Source of the DNA: Lachnospiraceae bacterium
GTDB taxonomy: Bacteria; Bacillota; Clostridia; Lachnospirales; Lachnospiraceae
DNA length: 64,000 nt
Reading direction: 5' to 3'
NCBI GenBank assembly: GCA_017623295.1
Contig: JAGAPK010000062.1
Location: forward strand, 62,001 to 126,000
Under the pieces are notes generated by a model. That model saw only the letters and a list, made by a program, of their open reading frames with translations, was not told where the DNA came from and did no database searches. Of the stretch, positions 1-8,987 are shown one piece after another. A program made the position numbers and the translations under genes. Numbering within the stretch: the first letter of the stretch is position 1; the number at the start of each line of letters is the position of its first letter.

Positions 1-271
1 TATCAAAGAAGTGCAGCGGACAAAGCTGTTAGACCGGAATTATCCATACATCTATTCCCGTTATCGCATCCGTACTGTGCAGGATGAATTGCGTGTAATT
101 GTGAGCGCGGATATTACACAGATGGATGTTTTGAAGGGTATTTTGTCCAAATATGTTATGGGTGGTATGACCAAAGGTAAATTATGGACAGAAGCAGTAC
201 ATAACCGGGTTTTCTGGTATGTAATCCGGAAGATGAAGGAAAATCTGGAATACTGGGATGTTCCAATGTAA
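1..271 (+). CDS. C-terminal fragment of an unrecognised protein
   Basis: An open frame runs in from the left edge of the window (first whole codon at position 2) and stops with TAA at 269-271, so only about 89 C-terminal residues are visible. They are rich in basic and aromatic residues (for example YPYIYSRYRIR and NRVFWYVIRKMKENLEYW) and show no membrane segment or cysteine motif. I do not recognise the family. The stop lies 22 nt before the start of the TetR gene, so the two may be cotranscribed. Confidence 0.6.
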   Translation, partial: IKEVQRTKLLDRNYPYIYSRYRIRTVQDELRVIVSADITQMDVLKGILSKYVMGGMTKGKLWTEAVHNRVFWYVIRKMKENLEYWDVPM

Positions 272-293
272 TAGAGAAGTTTTGGGAGAGCGT

Positions 294-878
294 ATGGGAG
301 AGAAATCAGTACAGAAGAAACAATATATTTTGGAGAAAGCGCGAGATGTTTTCATGGAAAAAGGATTTAAGAGCGTTACCATGAAAGACATTGTAGAAGC
401 TTGTGAAATCAGTCGTGGTGGTTTATATCTTTATTTTGGAAGCACAGAAGAAATTCTGTTGGAAGTGCTTAAGGCAGATGCAGATGAAGATGATGATGTT
501 TTCACAAACCGTATTACAGAAGATGATACAGCGGCGGATATTTTAACTTTATTCTTAAAAGAGCAGAAGAAAGAACTTTTGCGGAAAAAGAACAGTCTGA
601 CAGTAGCAATTTACGAATATTTTTTTATACATAAAGCTGACAAAAATAATATGCTGCGGAAACAGTTTGACTCGGGTGTGAAAGTCATTGAGAAACTGAT
701 TGGAGCAGGAATTGCATCCGGTGAATTTTATTGTGAGAATCCCAAAGGTGCTGCTAGCAATATTATGTATGTGTTGGAAGGATTGAAAATTAATTCACAG
801 ACAATGGGAATTACGGAAGAAATGGTAGACGAACAGCTTTTGTATATTATGGAAGGACTTATCATAGATATAGAATAG
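294..878 (+). CDS. TetR/AcrR-family transcriptional regulator
   Basis: This is a 194-residue one-component regulator that should bind DNA as a dimer and release it on binding a ligand. Residues about 8-55 form the TetR helix-turn-helix (ILEKARDVFMEKGF, then VTMKDIVEACEISRGGLYLYF), followed by a helical ligand domain with no recognisable specificity. The ATG at 294 is preferred over an in-frame ATG at 258 because GGGAG at 284-288 sits 5 nt upstream of it, while the earlier codon overlaps the preceding gene. A good terminator follows at 911. No obvious target gene adjoins it, so its regulon cannot be told from here. Confidence 0.88.
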   Translation: MGEKSVQKKQYILEKARDVFMEKGFKSVTMKDIVEACEISRGGLYLYFGSTEEILLEVLKADADEDDDVFTNRITEDDTAADILTLFLKEQKKELLRKKNSLTVAIYEYFFIHKADKNNMLRKQFDSGVKVIEKLIGAGIASGEFYCENPKGAASNIMYVLEGLKINSQTMGITEEMVDEQLLYIMEGLIIDIE

Positions 879-910
879 GTTGCATAGCAATATAAATCAG
901 AAATCAGGTG

Positions 911-945
911 AAGATGCTTTCGGAATGTCGGAAGCATCTTTCTTT
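911..945 (+). terminator. Intrinsic terminator after the TetR gene
   Basis: AAGATGCTT (911-919) pairs perfectly with AAGCATCTT (932-940) around a 12-nt loop and is followed by a T-rich tract (TCTTTG). It lies 33 nt after the TetR stop codon. Confidence 0.75.
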
Positions 946-1212
946 GTGTATATCGAGAATTTGATAACAGAAAGTGAAATTGCGTACCGGCTGATACGAC
1001 GATTGCATGCGTAGCATGAAGAATAAATGTTGTTTGCTTATTTTTAAATTACTATTGTGTATCAGCCATTAAAGGTGTAATATTAGTAATAGTGCACGAG
1101 TAATATTTATAAAATTAGGTTATTATACTATCTATAAAAAGAATATGAAAGATGGTATAATATGTATAAGAAAGAGAAAATTGTTACGGCTGATGAAAAG
1201 GAGGTTAGTGAT
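946..1212. promoter_or_regulatory. Intergenic region with inverted repeats ahead of the toxin-antitoxin pair
   Basis: No gene is seen here. A perfect 9-nt inverted repeat, GGCTGATAC (989-997) and GTATCAGCC (1059-1067), encloses 61 nt and might be the ends of a small decayed element. Nearer the next gene, AATATTA (1079-1085) and TAATATT (1101-1107) form a second inverted repeat that could be an autoregulatory operator, followed by a plausible -10 box TATACT (1124-1129). No convincing -35 box is seen. Confidence 0.35.
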
Positions 1213-1389
1213 ATGAATACAAATGCTATGTCGTGTAGAAGACTAGATTTCTCTAAGATTAATAATCGTATTGTTGGAAATATTTCTTCAGAAGAAGCAT
1301 TAAAAAATGTTACTCCGATTCAGTGGTCTGATGAAATTGTATCGGGAAAGAGGAAAGTAATTATAACGAAGGATAAAGGTATGGAGTAA
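1213..1389 (+). CDS. Small protein upstream of a PemK-like toxin; candidate antitoxin
   Basis: This 58-residue protein is not recognised by sequence. Its position, directly before a PemK/MazF-like gene with a 6-nt gap, makes it the likely antitoxin of a type II pair. The start at 1213 is chosen because a near-perfect Shine-Dalgarno (AAAAGGAGGT, 1196-1205) lies 7 nt upstream; an in-frame ATG at 1162 would place that site inside the gene. The protein is short, polar and basic at the C-terminus (SGKRKVIITKDKG), and no classical ribbon-helix-helix or AbrB motif is evident. The function is inferred from context only. Confidence 0.5.
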   Translation: MNTNAMSCRRLDFSKINNRIVGNISSEEALKNVTPIQWSDEIVSGKRKVIITKDKGME

Positions 1390-1395
1390 ATAGTA

Positions 1396-1734
1396 ATGTG
1401 CAAGGTTGGAGATATTATTCTTGTTAATAGTTATGAAGATAGAAATAAAGTATTAAAAAGACATTCATTTATAGTGATTGATGATAAAGATGGTACTGTG
1501 GAAGGTTTGCCATATGATGTTGTATGCAATGTTTTGTCTTCATTTAAAAATGAGAAACAAAAGGAACGCAAACTTTTTTATCCGGGAAATTTTCCTATTG
1601 CAAATGATGATACTGTTACCGTTCCAGATAATGGGTTAGATGGATTTGTAAAAACAGATCAATTGTATTACTTTAAAAAAGATAAAATCAGTTATGATGT
1701 AATTGGATATATCAATCCTGAGGTATTGAATTGA
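1396..1734 (+). CDS. PemK/MazF-family toxin (endoribonuclease fold)
   Basis: This is a 112-residue protein opening with VGDIILVNSYEDRNKV and then RHSFIVIDD. This is the pattern of PemK/MazF-like proteins of Firmicutes, where a small SH3-like barrel cuts RNA and is neutralised by a partner antitoxin. Length fits the family (about 110-120 residues). Translation is probably coupled to the upstream 58-residue gene, since the ATG is 6 nt after its stop and no strong ribosome site of its own is seen. A terminator follows at 1812, so the two genes form a self-contained unit. Residues for catalysis cannot be assigned with certainty in this divergent branch. Confidence 0.7.
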   Translation: MCKVGDIILVNSYEDRNKVLKRHSFIVIDDKDGTVEGLPYDVVCNVLSSFKNEKQKERKLFYPGNFPIANDDTVTVPDNGLDGFVKTDQLYYFKKDKISYDVIGYINPEVLN

Positions 1735-1811
1735 TATTTCAATTTATTGAAGAATCTGATTTTGAAATTGTGAATATTATAGATAATTTGTAGTGTATAG
1801 ACCTACCTTAA

Positions 1812-1846
1812 AGTGTAGCAACTATTGTTTGCTACGCTTTTTTGTT
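1812..1846 (+). terminator. Intrinsic terminator of the toxin-antitoxin operon
   Basis: GTAGCAA pairs with TTGCTAC, extended by a G-C and a G-T pair, around a 7-nt loop, followed by a run of T (CTTTTTTG). It lies about 80 nt after the toxin stop. Confidence 0.8.
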
Positions 1847-1884
1847 AATAAGATTAAGAATCAGAAAATAAGGAGAAAAGATTT

Positions 1885-2124
1885 ATGAAGGGGTTTAAGA
1901 TTGCACCAGTTGCAGGTGTTATTTCTATTATTTTAGGGATTATTGGAATAGCCACAGGTATATATATTATTGGAACAATATTCGGTACTATTGGGGTAAT
2001 CTTTGGACTGATAAGCTATGCTGATACAAAAAATACAGTGCTCTCTTATATTGGAATTTTTTTGTCAATGGCAGCAGTTGCTTGGACATGTATTTTTTAT
2101 TATCTGTGGGCGGTTATTGGATAA
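1885..2124 (+). CDS. Small multi-pass membrane protein (DUF4190-like)
   Basis: This 79-residue protein is almost entirely hydrophobic, with three likely membrane helices: residues about 6-24 (APVAGVISIILGIIGIATG), 26-44 and 53-75. Glycine-rich repeats such as IILGIIGIA and TIFGTIGVIFG recall DUF4190-type small membrane proteins of Gram-positives. A good ribosome site (AAGGAGAAAAG) precedes the ATG. No function is known; it stands between the toxin unit and the purL promoter and is probably its own short transcript. Confidence 0.6.
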   Translation: MKGFKIAPVAGVISIILGIIGIATGIYIIGTIFGTIGVIFGLISYADTKNTVLSYIGIFLSMAAVAWTCIFYYLWAVIG

Positions 2125-2139
2125 AAAAGAAAACTTCGA

Positions 2140-2168
2140 TTGAAATATAGAAAAGAATTTGGCATAAT
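2140..2168 (+). promoter_or_regulatory. Probable sigma-A promoter of purL
   Basis: TTGAAA (2140-2145) and CATAAT (2163-2168) are separated by exactly 17 nt and lie about 40 nt before the purL ATG. No PurR box or purine riboswitch was recognised between this promoter and purL. Confidence 0.55.
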
Positions 2169-2208
2169 ATATTTGTTGAGAAAAAATACTTTAAGGAGAA
2201 CATTCATC

Positions 2209-5200
2209 ATGGGAAACGTTAAACGTATTTATGTTGAAAAAAAAGAACCTTTTGCGGTGAAAGCAAGAGAGTTGAAAGAGGAAATCGGAAGCTATCTTGG
2301 AATTAACGGTGTGAAAGAAGTTCGTGTATTTATCCGCTATGATGTGGAAAATTTGTCAGATGCAATTTTTGAGAAGGCTTGTAAAACTGTATTTTCTGAG
2401 CCACCGGTTGATATTTTGTATCAGGAAACTATCGAAGTTCCGGCTGATGGTAAAGTATTCAGCGTGGAATTTTTACCGGGACAGTTCGATCAGAGAGCCG
2501 ATTCCGCAGTTCAGTGTGTGAAATTTTTGAAAGAGGATGAAGAACCGATTATTAAAACAGCTGTTACTTATTTAGTAACAGGAACTGTTTCTGATGATGA
2601 ATTTGAGAAAATAAAAGCATATTGTATCAATCCGGTAGATTCCAGAGAAACTGATATGGTAAAACCGGATACTTTGGTTACCGTATATGACGAACCGGCA
2701 GATGTTGCTGTATTTGATGGTTTCCAGTCTATGCCGGAAGCAGAGTTAAAGAAGTTATATGATTCGCTTGGTCTTGCAATGACCTTTAAAGACTTTTTAC
2801 ATATTCAGAATTATTATCATGGAGAAGAACACAGAGATCCGACCATGACAGAAATCCGTGTACTGGATACTTACTGGTCCGATCACTGTCGTCATACAAC
2901 ATTCTCTACGGAGCTTAAGGATGTTGCTTTTGACGAAGGTTTCTACAAAGCTCCGATTGAGAAAACCTATAAAGATTATCTTGCTACAAGAGAAGAAATT
3001 TTTGCAGGCAGAGAGGACAAGTTTGTCTGTCTGATGGATTTGGCTCTTATGGCAATGCGTAAATTGAAAAAAGACGGTAAATTAGATGACATGGAACAGT
3101 CCGATGAAATCAATGCTTGTTCCGTAGTTGTTCCGGTAGAAATGGATTATGGCAATGGTCCTGTTACCGAAGAGTGGCTTGTATTTTTCAAGAATGAAAC
3201 ACACAACCATCCGACAGAAATTGAACCTTTTGGTGGTGCGGCAACCTGTCTTGGCGGTGCGATTCGTGACCCGTTATCAGGACGTGGTTATGTTTATCAG
3301 GCAATGCGTGTAACCGGTGCAGCAGACCCAACCGTACCGGTAGCAGATACTTTGAAGGGTAAATTATCTCAGAAAAAATTAGTTCGCGGTGCAGCAAGCG
3401 GTTATTCTTCCTATGGTAACCAGATTGGTCTTGCAACCGGTCTTGTAAAAGAAATTTATCATCCGAACTATGTAGCAAAAAGAATGGAAATTGGTGCAGT
3501 TATGGGTGCAGCACCAAGAAAGAACGTTATTCGTGAAACTTCCGACCCGGATGATATCATTATCTTATTAGGTGGCAGAACCGGACGCGATGGCTGCGGT
3601 GGTGCAACAGGTTCTTCCAAAGTGCATACAGAAAGTTCCATTGAGACCTGTGGTGCTGAGGTACAGAAGGGTAATGCACCGACAGAACGTAAGATTCAGA
3701 GATTATTCCGCCGTGCGGAAGTAAGTAAACTGATTAAAAAATGTAACGATTTCGGTGCGGGCGGTGTGTCCGTAGCAATCGGTGAATTGGCAGACGGACT
3801 TGTAGTAGATTTGGATAAAGTTCCGAAGAAATATGCCGGTCTGGATGGTACAGAACTTGCCATTTCTGAATCACAGGAAAGAATGGCAGTTGTTGTTTCT
3901 CCAAAAGATGTAGATACTTTCTTGGGTTATGCAGCAGAAGAGAACTTAGAAGCAATCGCAGTAGCTGTTGTAACCAAAGAACCAAGACTGGTACTGAAAT
4001 GGCGCGGTAAGGAAATTGTTAATATTTCCAGAGCATTCCTTGATACCAACGGCGCACATCAGGAAACTTCCGTAGCAGTTGATATGCCGGAAGAAAAGGA
4101 CAATTACTTCAAGAAGATTGCTACACCGGAAGTAGCTGTTTTGGTAGAAAAGGGTGATGTGAAGAAAGCTTGGCTTGCCCTTTTGAATGATTTGAATGTA
4201 TGTTCCCAGAAGGGACTTGTAGAAATGTTCGATGCTTCTATCGGTGCAGGTAGTGTTTATATGCCTTACGGTGGTAAGTATCAGCTAACAGAAACACAGG
4301 CTATGGTTGCTAAACTGCCTGTATTAAAGGGTAAGACAGATACGGTAACCATGATGAGTTATGGTTTTGACCCATATTTATCCAGCTGGAGCCCATATCA
4401 TGGTGCAATCTATGCGGTAACAGAGTCTATGGCTAAGATTGTGGCAAATGGCGGCGATTATAAGACAATCCGTTTCACTTTCCAGGAATACTTCAGACGT
4501 ATGAGTGAAGAAGCGAAACGTTGGAGTCAGCCTTTTGCAGCATTGCTTGGTGCTTATGATGCACAGATGGGTTACGGACTTCCTTCTATTGGTGGTAAAG
4601 ATTCCATGTCTGGTACTTTCAATGATATTGATGTACCGCCGACATTAGTATCTTTTGCAGTGGATATTAGCAAGAAACAGAATATCATCAGTCCGGAACT
4701 TAAGAAAGCCGGAGATAAACTTGTTCGTTTCAGTATTGCAAAAGATGAATATGACTTACCGGTTTATGAAGAAGTTATGAAATTATACGATGGCATTCTT
4801 GCCCTGATGGCACAGGGCGTTGTTGCTGCCGCTTATGCGTTGGATGCAAAAGGTGTGGTTGCTGCTGTCAGCAAAATGGCATTTGGTAATAAACTTGGTG
4901 TTACAATTGAAAAAGACCTTGCAAAAGAAGAACTTTTTGCAAATGGTTTAGGCGATATCGTAGTAGAAATGCCTGCAGATGCAGTTGCAAAACTTGCACA
5001 GAGCGGCATGGATTATAAGGTTATCGGTACTGTAACAGAGGAAGCTGCTTTTGCATATGGTGATGTGAAGATTGCAATGGAAGAAGCATTGCAGGCTTGG
5101 ACATCGAAACTGGATAAGGTATTCCCTTATACTTCCGGTAAAGATAAGAGCGCAGTTGATTCTTCTGTATATGATGCAAAAGAAATCTATGTATGCAAGA

Positions 5201-6009
5201 ACAAGGTAGCAAAACCGACTGTATTTATTCCGGTATTCCCTGGTACGAACTGTGAATACGACAGTACCAAAGCATTTGAAAGAGCCGGAGCAGAGGTTAT
5301 TACCAAAGTATTTAAGAACTTAACAGCAGAAGATATCAGAGAAAGTGTTGAAATTTTTGAAAAAGCTATCAGCCAGGCACAGATTATCATGTTCCCTGGT
5401 GGTTTCTCAGCAGGCGATGAACCGGATGGCTCTGCTAAATTCTTTGCAACTGCTTTCCAGAATGCGAAGATGAAAGAAGCAGTTATGAAGCTGTTAAATG
5501 AAAGAGATGGTCTTGCTCTTGGTATCTGTAATGGATTCCAGGCACTTATCAAATTAGGCCTTGTTCCTTATGGTGAGATTACTGGACAAAAGGAAGATTC
5601 TCCGACATTGACCTTCAATACAATTAACCGCCATATCTCTAAGATGGCTTATACAAAAGTTGTTTCCAATAAGTCCCCTTGGTTACAGGGTGCAGAACTT
5701 GGCAAAACTTATGTAAACCCAGCATCTCATGGTGAAGGCCGTTTTGTTGCGCCGAAAGAGTGGATTGATAAGCTGTTTGCGAACGGACAGGTAGCAACAC
5801 AGTATGCTGACATCAACGGTAACGTTACTATGGATGAGGAATGGAACATCAATGGTTCCTACGCATCCATCGAAGGTATTACTTCTCCTGATGGAAGATG
5901 CTTCGGTAAGATGGCACATTCTGAGAGAAGAGATGATGCAGTAGCAATCAACATCTATGGCGAGCAGGATATGAAGATATTTGAATCAGGTGTTGCTTAT
6001 TTCAAATAA
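2209..6009 (+). CDS. purL: Phosphoribosylformylglycinamidine synthase, single-chain form
   Basis: The enzyme converts FGAR to FGAM in purine biosynthesis using ATP and glutamine. At 1266 residues it is the large form in which the PurS-like N-terminal region, the two PurM-like ATP-binding halves and the glutaminase lie in one chain. Visible marks include DTYWSDHCRHTTF and FKNETHNHPTEIEPFGGAAT in the N-terminal half and the C-terminal class I glutaminase with FPGTNCEYDS, MFPGGFSAGDE and the nucleophile Cys1107 in GICNGFQ. The start at 2209 has AAGGAG (2193-2198) 10 nt upstream; an in-frame GTG or ATG further up lacks one. The gene appears monocistronic, with its own promoter and a weak terminator. 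Confidence 0.96.
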   Translation: MGNVKRIYVEKKEPFAVKARELKEEIGSYLGINGVKEVRVFIRYDVENLSDAIFEKACKTVFSEPPVDILYQETIEVPADGKVFSVEFLPGQFDQRADSAVQCVKFLKEDEEPIIKTAVTYLVTGTVSDDEFEKIKAYCINPVDSRETDMVKPDTLVTVYDEPADVAVFDGFQSMPEAELKKLYDSLGLAMTFKDFLHIQNYYHGEEHRDPTMTEIRVLDTYWSDHCRHTTFSTELKDVAFDEGFYKAPIEKTYKDYLATREEIFAGREDKFVCLMDLALMAMRKLKKDGKLDDMEQSDEINACSVVVPVEMDYGNGPVTEEWLVFFKNETHNHPTEIEPFGGAATCLGGAIRDPLSGRGYVYQAMRVTGAADPTVPVADTLKGKLSQKKLVRGAASGYSSYGNQIGLATGLVKEIYHPNYVAKRMEIGAVMGAAPRKNVIRETSDPDDIIILLGGRTGRDGCGGATGSSKVHTESSIETCGAEVQKGNAPTERKIQRLFRRAEVSKLIKKCNDFGAGGVSVAIGELADGLVVDLDKVPKKYAGLDGTELAISESQERMAVVVSPKDVDTFLGYAAEENLEAIAVAVVTKEPRLVLKWRGKEIVNISRAFLDTNGAHQETSVAVDMPEEKDNYFKKIATPEVAVLVEKGDVKKAWLALLNDLNVCSQKGLVEMFDASIGAGSVYMPYGGKYQLTETQAMVAKLPVLKGKTDTVTMMSYGFDPYLSSWSPYHGAIYAVTESMAKIVANGGDYKTIRFTFQEYFRRMSEEAKRWSQPFAALLGAYDAQMGYGLPSIGGKDSMSGTFNDIDVPPTLVSFAVDISKKQNIISPELKKAGDKLVRFSIAKDEYDLPVYEEVMKLYDGILALMAQGVVAAAYALDAKGVVAAVSKMAFGNKLGVTIEKDLAKEELFANGLGDIVVEMPADAVAKLAQSGMDYKVIGTVTEEAAFAYGDVKIAMEEALQAWTSKLDKVFPYTSGKDKSAVDSSVYDAKEIYVCKNKVAKPTVFIPVFPGTNCEYDSTKAFERAGAEVITKVFKNLTAEDIRESVEIFEKAISQAQIIMFPGGFSAGDEPDGSAKFFATAFQNAKMKEAVMKLLNERDGLALGICNGFQALIKLGLVPYGEITGQKEDSPTLTFNTINRHISKMAYTKVVSNKSPWLQGAELGKTYVNPASHGEGRFVAPKEWIDKLFANGQVATQYADINGNVTMDEEWNINGSYASIEGITSPDGRCFGKMAHSERRDDAVAINIYGEQDMKIFESGVAYFK

Positions 6010-6050
6010 TAAGTATTTTGATAAAGAGCTATTCTGGTTCTAGGATAAAT

Positions 6051-6086
6051 AACTCCTCGGGAGCAGAGCTTCTGGGGAGTTTGTGA
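6051..6086 (+). terminator. Possible terminator after purL
   Basis: AACTCCTC (6051-6058) pairs with GGGGAGTT (6074-6081) with one G-U pair. The T tract is short (TTTG), so this is a weak candidate. Confidence 0.4.
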
Positions 6087-6130
6087 TGTACAGTTACGCC
6101 ACTTCCGGCGGTAAAGAAGAGGGAATGCAA

Positions 6131-7675
6131 ATGGCAGACAATGAGAAAAAAGAAGAAACAGTAAATCAGAAAAGTGATATGACGGGTGAAAGTACAGGTG
6201 GTCAGACAAATATAGCAAGCGGCGTGGCAACAGAGTATCAGTTTTCGAAAGAAGCGAAACTCAAAGAGTGTAAATATTGCCGCGTTATGGTGCCGAAGAA
6301 AGCGAAGATATGTCCAAACTGTAAAATGTCGTTGAAAAAAAGATGGCTTCGAAATTTTTTCATTATACTGATTCTGCTTGTGGCAGTTGCAGCAGTTGTA
6401 GCAGGCGGATATTATTATCTTTATGAGTATCAGCCAACACGTACAGCTTCTGTTGATGTAACCGAACAGAATACAGAGGTTGCCGAAGAAAAAGTGGTAT
6501 TGGAAGAAGATACTGTGACGGAAGAGGCAACTGTAACAGATGAAGTGAATAAAAATGAAGAAAACAAGCAGTTGGTCGAGAACGAAATGGACACGGAAGA
6601 AACGGTGGAAATGCCGGATGCGCTTGCAATGCTCGACGAAGCAGAGGTGACTGATGATGAAGAAGTGTCAAATGAAATAGAATCGACTGACGAAATAGAA
6701 GGCGAAGTAATAGAATTGACGGAATGTTTGCTGACGGAGGAAGATATTTGCGGAGCAGATGGTCCGATACTTGATTATGCAGACGAAAAAAGCATTATTT
6801 TCCATGATTACTGTGGCATGTTTGTATACGATATAGATGCAGAAGAGATAGTAACAGCATTTGACTTGGCGGCAATCGGTTGCCAGGATACGCAGGGAGA
6901 TGCAAGTTGTCAGGTTTCGGTAACAGAAGATGGTAAGACGATTTATTTACATGCATCCAATACAAAAAATATGTATGTATTTGATGTGGAAGAAAAAGTT
7001 TTAACCAAGAGAGCATATTCGATGAAGGATACCGGAAAACTTTATGGGCCGGAGATTACAAGTGAGTGTGTAGAAGCGGATCCTACACTGTTTCGGACAT
7101 TTTACTGTGCTGATTTAGGGAAAGAAAAATATCTTTATCTGGAAAGTGGAAGTGGTCTGATTGCAGATATGTGTTATGTGGTTGAAGAGGCTGGTGAAGT
7201 TGTTGAATGTGTGAACCTCTTTGAAAATTATTTTGTACATAGTGCAGAAGCAGGTGTAGAAAATAAGAATGAAAAAGACAAAGAGAAAAATGCAGAAAAT
7301 AATACAGAGGAATATCAGGAACTGGTAAATACAGATATATTGTCGCAAATTAGCTATAAGGACATGCTCAGAAAACAGAATGAATATAAAAACACCGAAA
7401 TTGTGTTGGAAGTTACAGTATTGGCACAGGTAGACGGTGGCCTTTTCGATGACAATGTTTATTACTTGTGTATGGGAACAGATGAACAGGGAATCGAACG
7501 CTATTATATCATTCGTGATGATAGAGCAGAAGAAGAACTTTTGATTCTGGAAGGTGATGTGCTACGAGTGCAAGGAACACTTTTTGACCGCTGTAAATTG
7601 CCGGCAGATCTTGTAAAAACGCAGCCAACCGTTCCGGCACTTGCGATGTCAGCGTGTGAATTGGTAGAAGAATAA
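6131..7675 (+). CDS. Zinc-ribbon protein with one membrane anchor and an acidic outer region
   Basis: The 514-residue protein starts with a hydrophilic stretch, then a four-cysteine zinc ribbon (CKYCRVMVPKKAKICPNC, about residues 51-68), one membrane helix (FFIILILLVAVAAVVAGGYY, about 77-96), and a long Glu/Thr/Asp-rich segment (about 105-200) presumably outside the cell. Two further regions follow: one that may be beta-rich (about 200-380) and a C-terminal segment (about 410-514, DMLRKQNEYKNTEIVLEVTV onward) suggestive of an OB fold. This order is common in Clostridia among uncharacterised sensors or anchors. The ATG at 6131 is chosen for GAGGG at 6119-6123. No function can be assigned. It lies alone between purL and carA. 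Confidence 0.7.
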   Translation: MADNEKKEETVNQKSDMTGESTGGQTNIASGVATEYQFSKEAKLKECKYCRVMVPKKAKICPNCKMSLKKRWLRNFFIILILLVAVAAVVAGGYYYLYEYQPTRTASVDVTEQNTEVAEEKVVLEEDTVTEEATVTDEVNKNEENKQLVENEMDTEETVEMPDALAMLDEAEVTDDEEVSNEIESTDEIEGEVIELTECLLTEEDICGADGPILDYADEKSIIFHDYCGMFVYDIDAEEIVTAFDLAAIGCQDTQGDASCQVSVTEDGKTIYLHASNTKNMYVFDVEEKVLTKRAYSMKDTGKLYGPEITSECVEADPTLFRTFYCADLGKEKYLYLESGSGLIADMCYVVEEAGEVVECVNLFENYFVHSAEAGVENKNEKDKEKNAENNTEEYQELVNTDILSQISYKDMLRKQNEYKNTEIVLEVTVLAQVDGGLFDDNVYYLCMGTDEQGIERYYIIRDDRAEEELLILEGDVLRVQGTLFDRCKLPADLVKTQPTVPALAMSACELVEE

Positions 7676-7718
7676 CAGATTTTATTAAAAAAATTTTCAA
7701 AGTATACTCAAACAATTA

Positions 7719-7747
7719 TTGAACAGAAAAAAGTCATGTGCTATAAT
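7719..7747 (+). promoter_or_regulatory. Strong sigma-A promoter of carAB
   Basis: TTGAAC (7719-7724) and a perfect TATAAT (7742-7747) are 17 nt apart, with TG one base upstream of the -10 (extended -10). Transcription would start near 7754, leaving about a 40-nt leader. The leader shows no PyrR-type attenuator hairpin. Confidence 0.8.
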
Positions 7748-7793
7748 TAGGCGATTAGGCTAGAGAATATTTAGAGAGGAAACAGGTGACAAA

Positions 7794-8987
7794 ATGAAGG
7801 CATTTTTGATTTTGGAAGATGGCACTGTTTTTGAGGGAACTCATATTGGTGCACAGAAAGAAATTATCAGCGAAATTGTTTTTAATACCTCTATGGTAGG
7901 TTATCTGGAAGTGTTGACAGATCCTTCGTATGCTGGACAGGCAGTATGTATGACATACCCGCTCATTGGTAATTACGGAATTTGTGAAGATGATATGGAA
8001 TCAAAGCAACCTTGGGCAGAAGGATTTATCGTAAGAGAACTGAGTAGAATCCCAAGTAACTTCCGATGTGAGAAGACCATTCAGGAGTTTTTAGAAGAAA
8101 GAGGTGTTCCTGGTATTGCCGGTATTGATACAAGAGCACTTACCAAAATCCTTCGTGATAAAGGTACTATGAATGGTATGATTACCACGAATGAAAACTA
8201 TCAGTTAGAAGATATTATTCCAAAATTAAAAGAGTATACAACAGGTAAAGTTGTAGAAAAAGTAACCTGTGAAAGTAAGTACGATTTAAAGGGTTCGAAG
8301 AGCTTGGCAGATAACGGACCGATTTCAGGTAGCTCCCAATTTAATAAAGCGGACTTTGAAAAAGGTATCCGTGAGCCGAAACCAAGTATGATACGTAAGA
8401 TTAACGGAAGTGGTTTAAGAGTAGCATTACTTGATTTGGGTGCCAAAAAGAATATTATGCGTTCCTTGACAGCAAGAGGATGCGATGTAACGGTATATCC
8501 TGCATCTACGACAGCAGAAGAGATTATTGCTGACAAACCGGACGGCATTATGCTTAGTAACGGACCTGGTGATCCGAAAGAATGTACAGGCGTTATTGAA
8601 GAACTTAAGAAATTGTATCAATCCGATATTCCGATTTTTGCAATTTGTTTAGGACATCAGTTGATGGCACTCGCAACAGGCGCGGATACCTTTAAAATGA
8701 AATATGGTCATAGAGGGGCAAATCATCCGGTAAAAGACGTAGTAACCGGAAAGGTTTATATCTCTTCTCAGAATCATGGATATGTAGTAGACACAGATAA
8801 GCTTGACCCGAAAGTAGCTACCACTGCATTTATCAATGTAAATGATGGTACGAACGAAGGACTTGTGTACACAAATAAAGATATCTTTACGGTACAGTTC
8901 CATCCGGAAGCATGTTCCGGTCCACAGGACTCCGGAGATTTGTTTGAGAGATTTATTTCCATGATGAGGAGGAGAAAAGATGCCTAA
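7794..8987 (+). CDS. carA: Carbamoyl-phosphate synthase small (glutaminase) subunit
   Basis: CarA hydrolyses glutamine and channels ammonia to CarB for carbamoyl phosphate, feeding pyrimidine and arginine synthesis. The 397-residue protein has the N-terminal CarA domain (AFLILEDGTVFEG, VFNTSMVGYLEVLTDPSYAG) and a C-terminal class I glutaminase with the nucleophile Cys285 in FAICLGHQLM and the histidine/glutamate in TVQFHPEA. Length is typical. GAGAGGAAACAGG precedes the ATG. The stop codon overlaps the start of carB by 8 nt, indicating translational coupling. Confidence 0.97.
   Translation: MKAFLILEDGTVFEGTHIGAQKEIISEIVFNTSMVGYLEVLTDPSYAGQAVCMTYPLIGNYGICEDDMESKQPWAEGFIVRELSRIPSNFRCEKTIQEFLEERGVPGIAGIDTRALTKILRDKGTMNGMITTNENYQLEDIIPKLKEYTTGKVVEKVTCESKYDLKGSKSLADNGPISGSSQFNKADFEKGIREPKPSMIRKINGSGLRVALLDLGAKKNIMRSLTARGCDVTVYPASTTAEEIIADKPDGIMLSNGPGDPKECTGVIEELKKLYQSDIPIFAICLGHQLMALATGADTFKMKYGHRGANHPVKDVVTGKVYISSQNHGYVVDTDKLDPKVATTAFINVNDGTNEGLVYTNKDIFTVQFHPEACSGPQDSGDLFERFISMMRRRKDA

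Noticed and set aside
7748..7793. A PyrR-type attenuator before carA.
   Set aside because: The leader of about 40 nt is too short and shows no terminator or PyrR binding loop.
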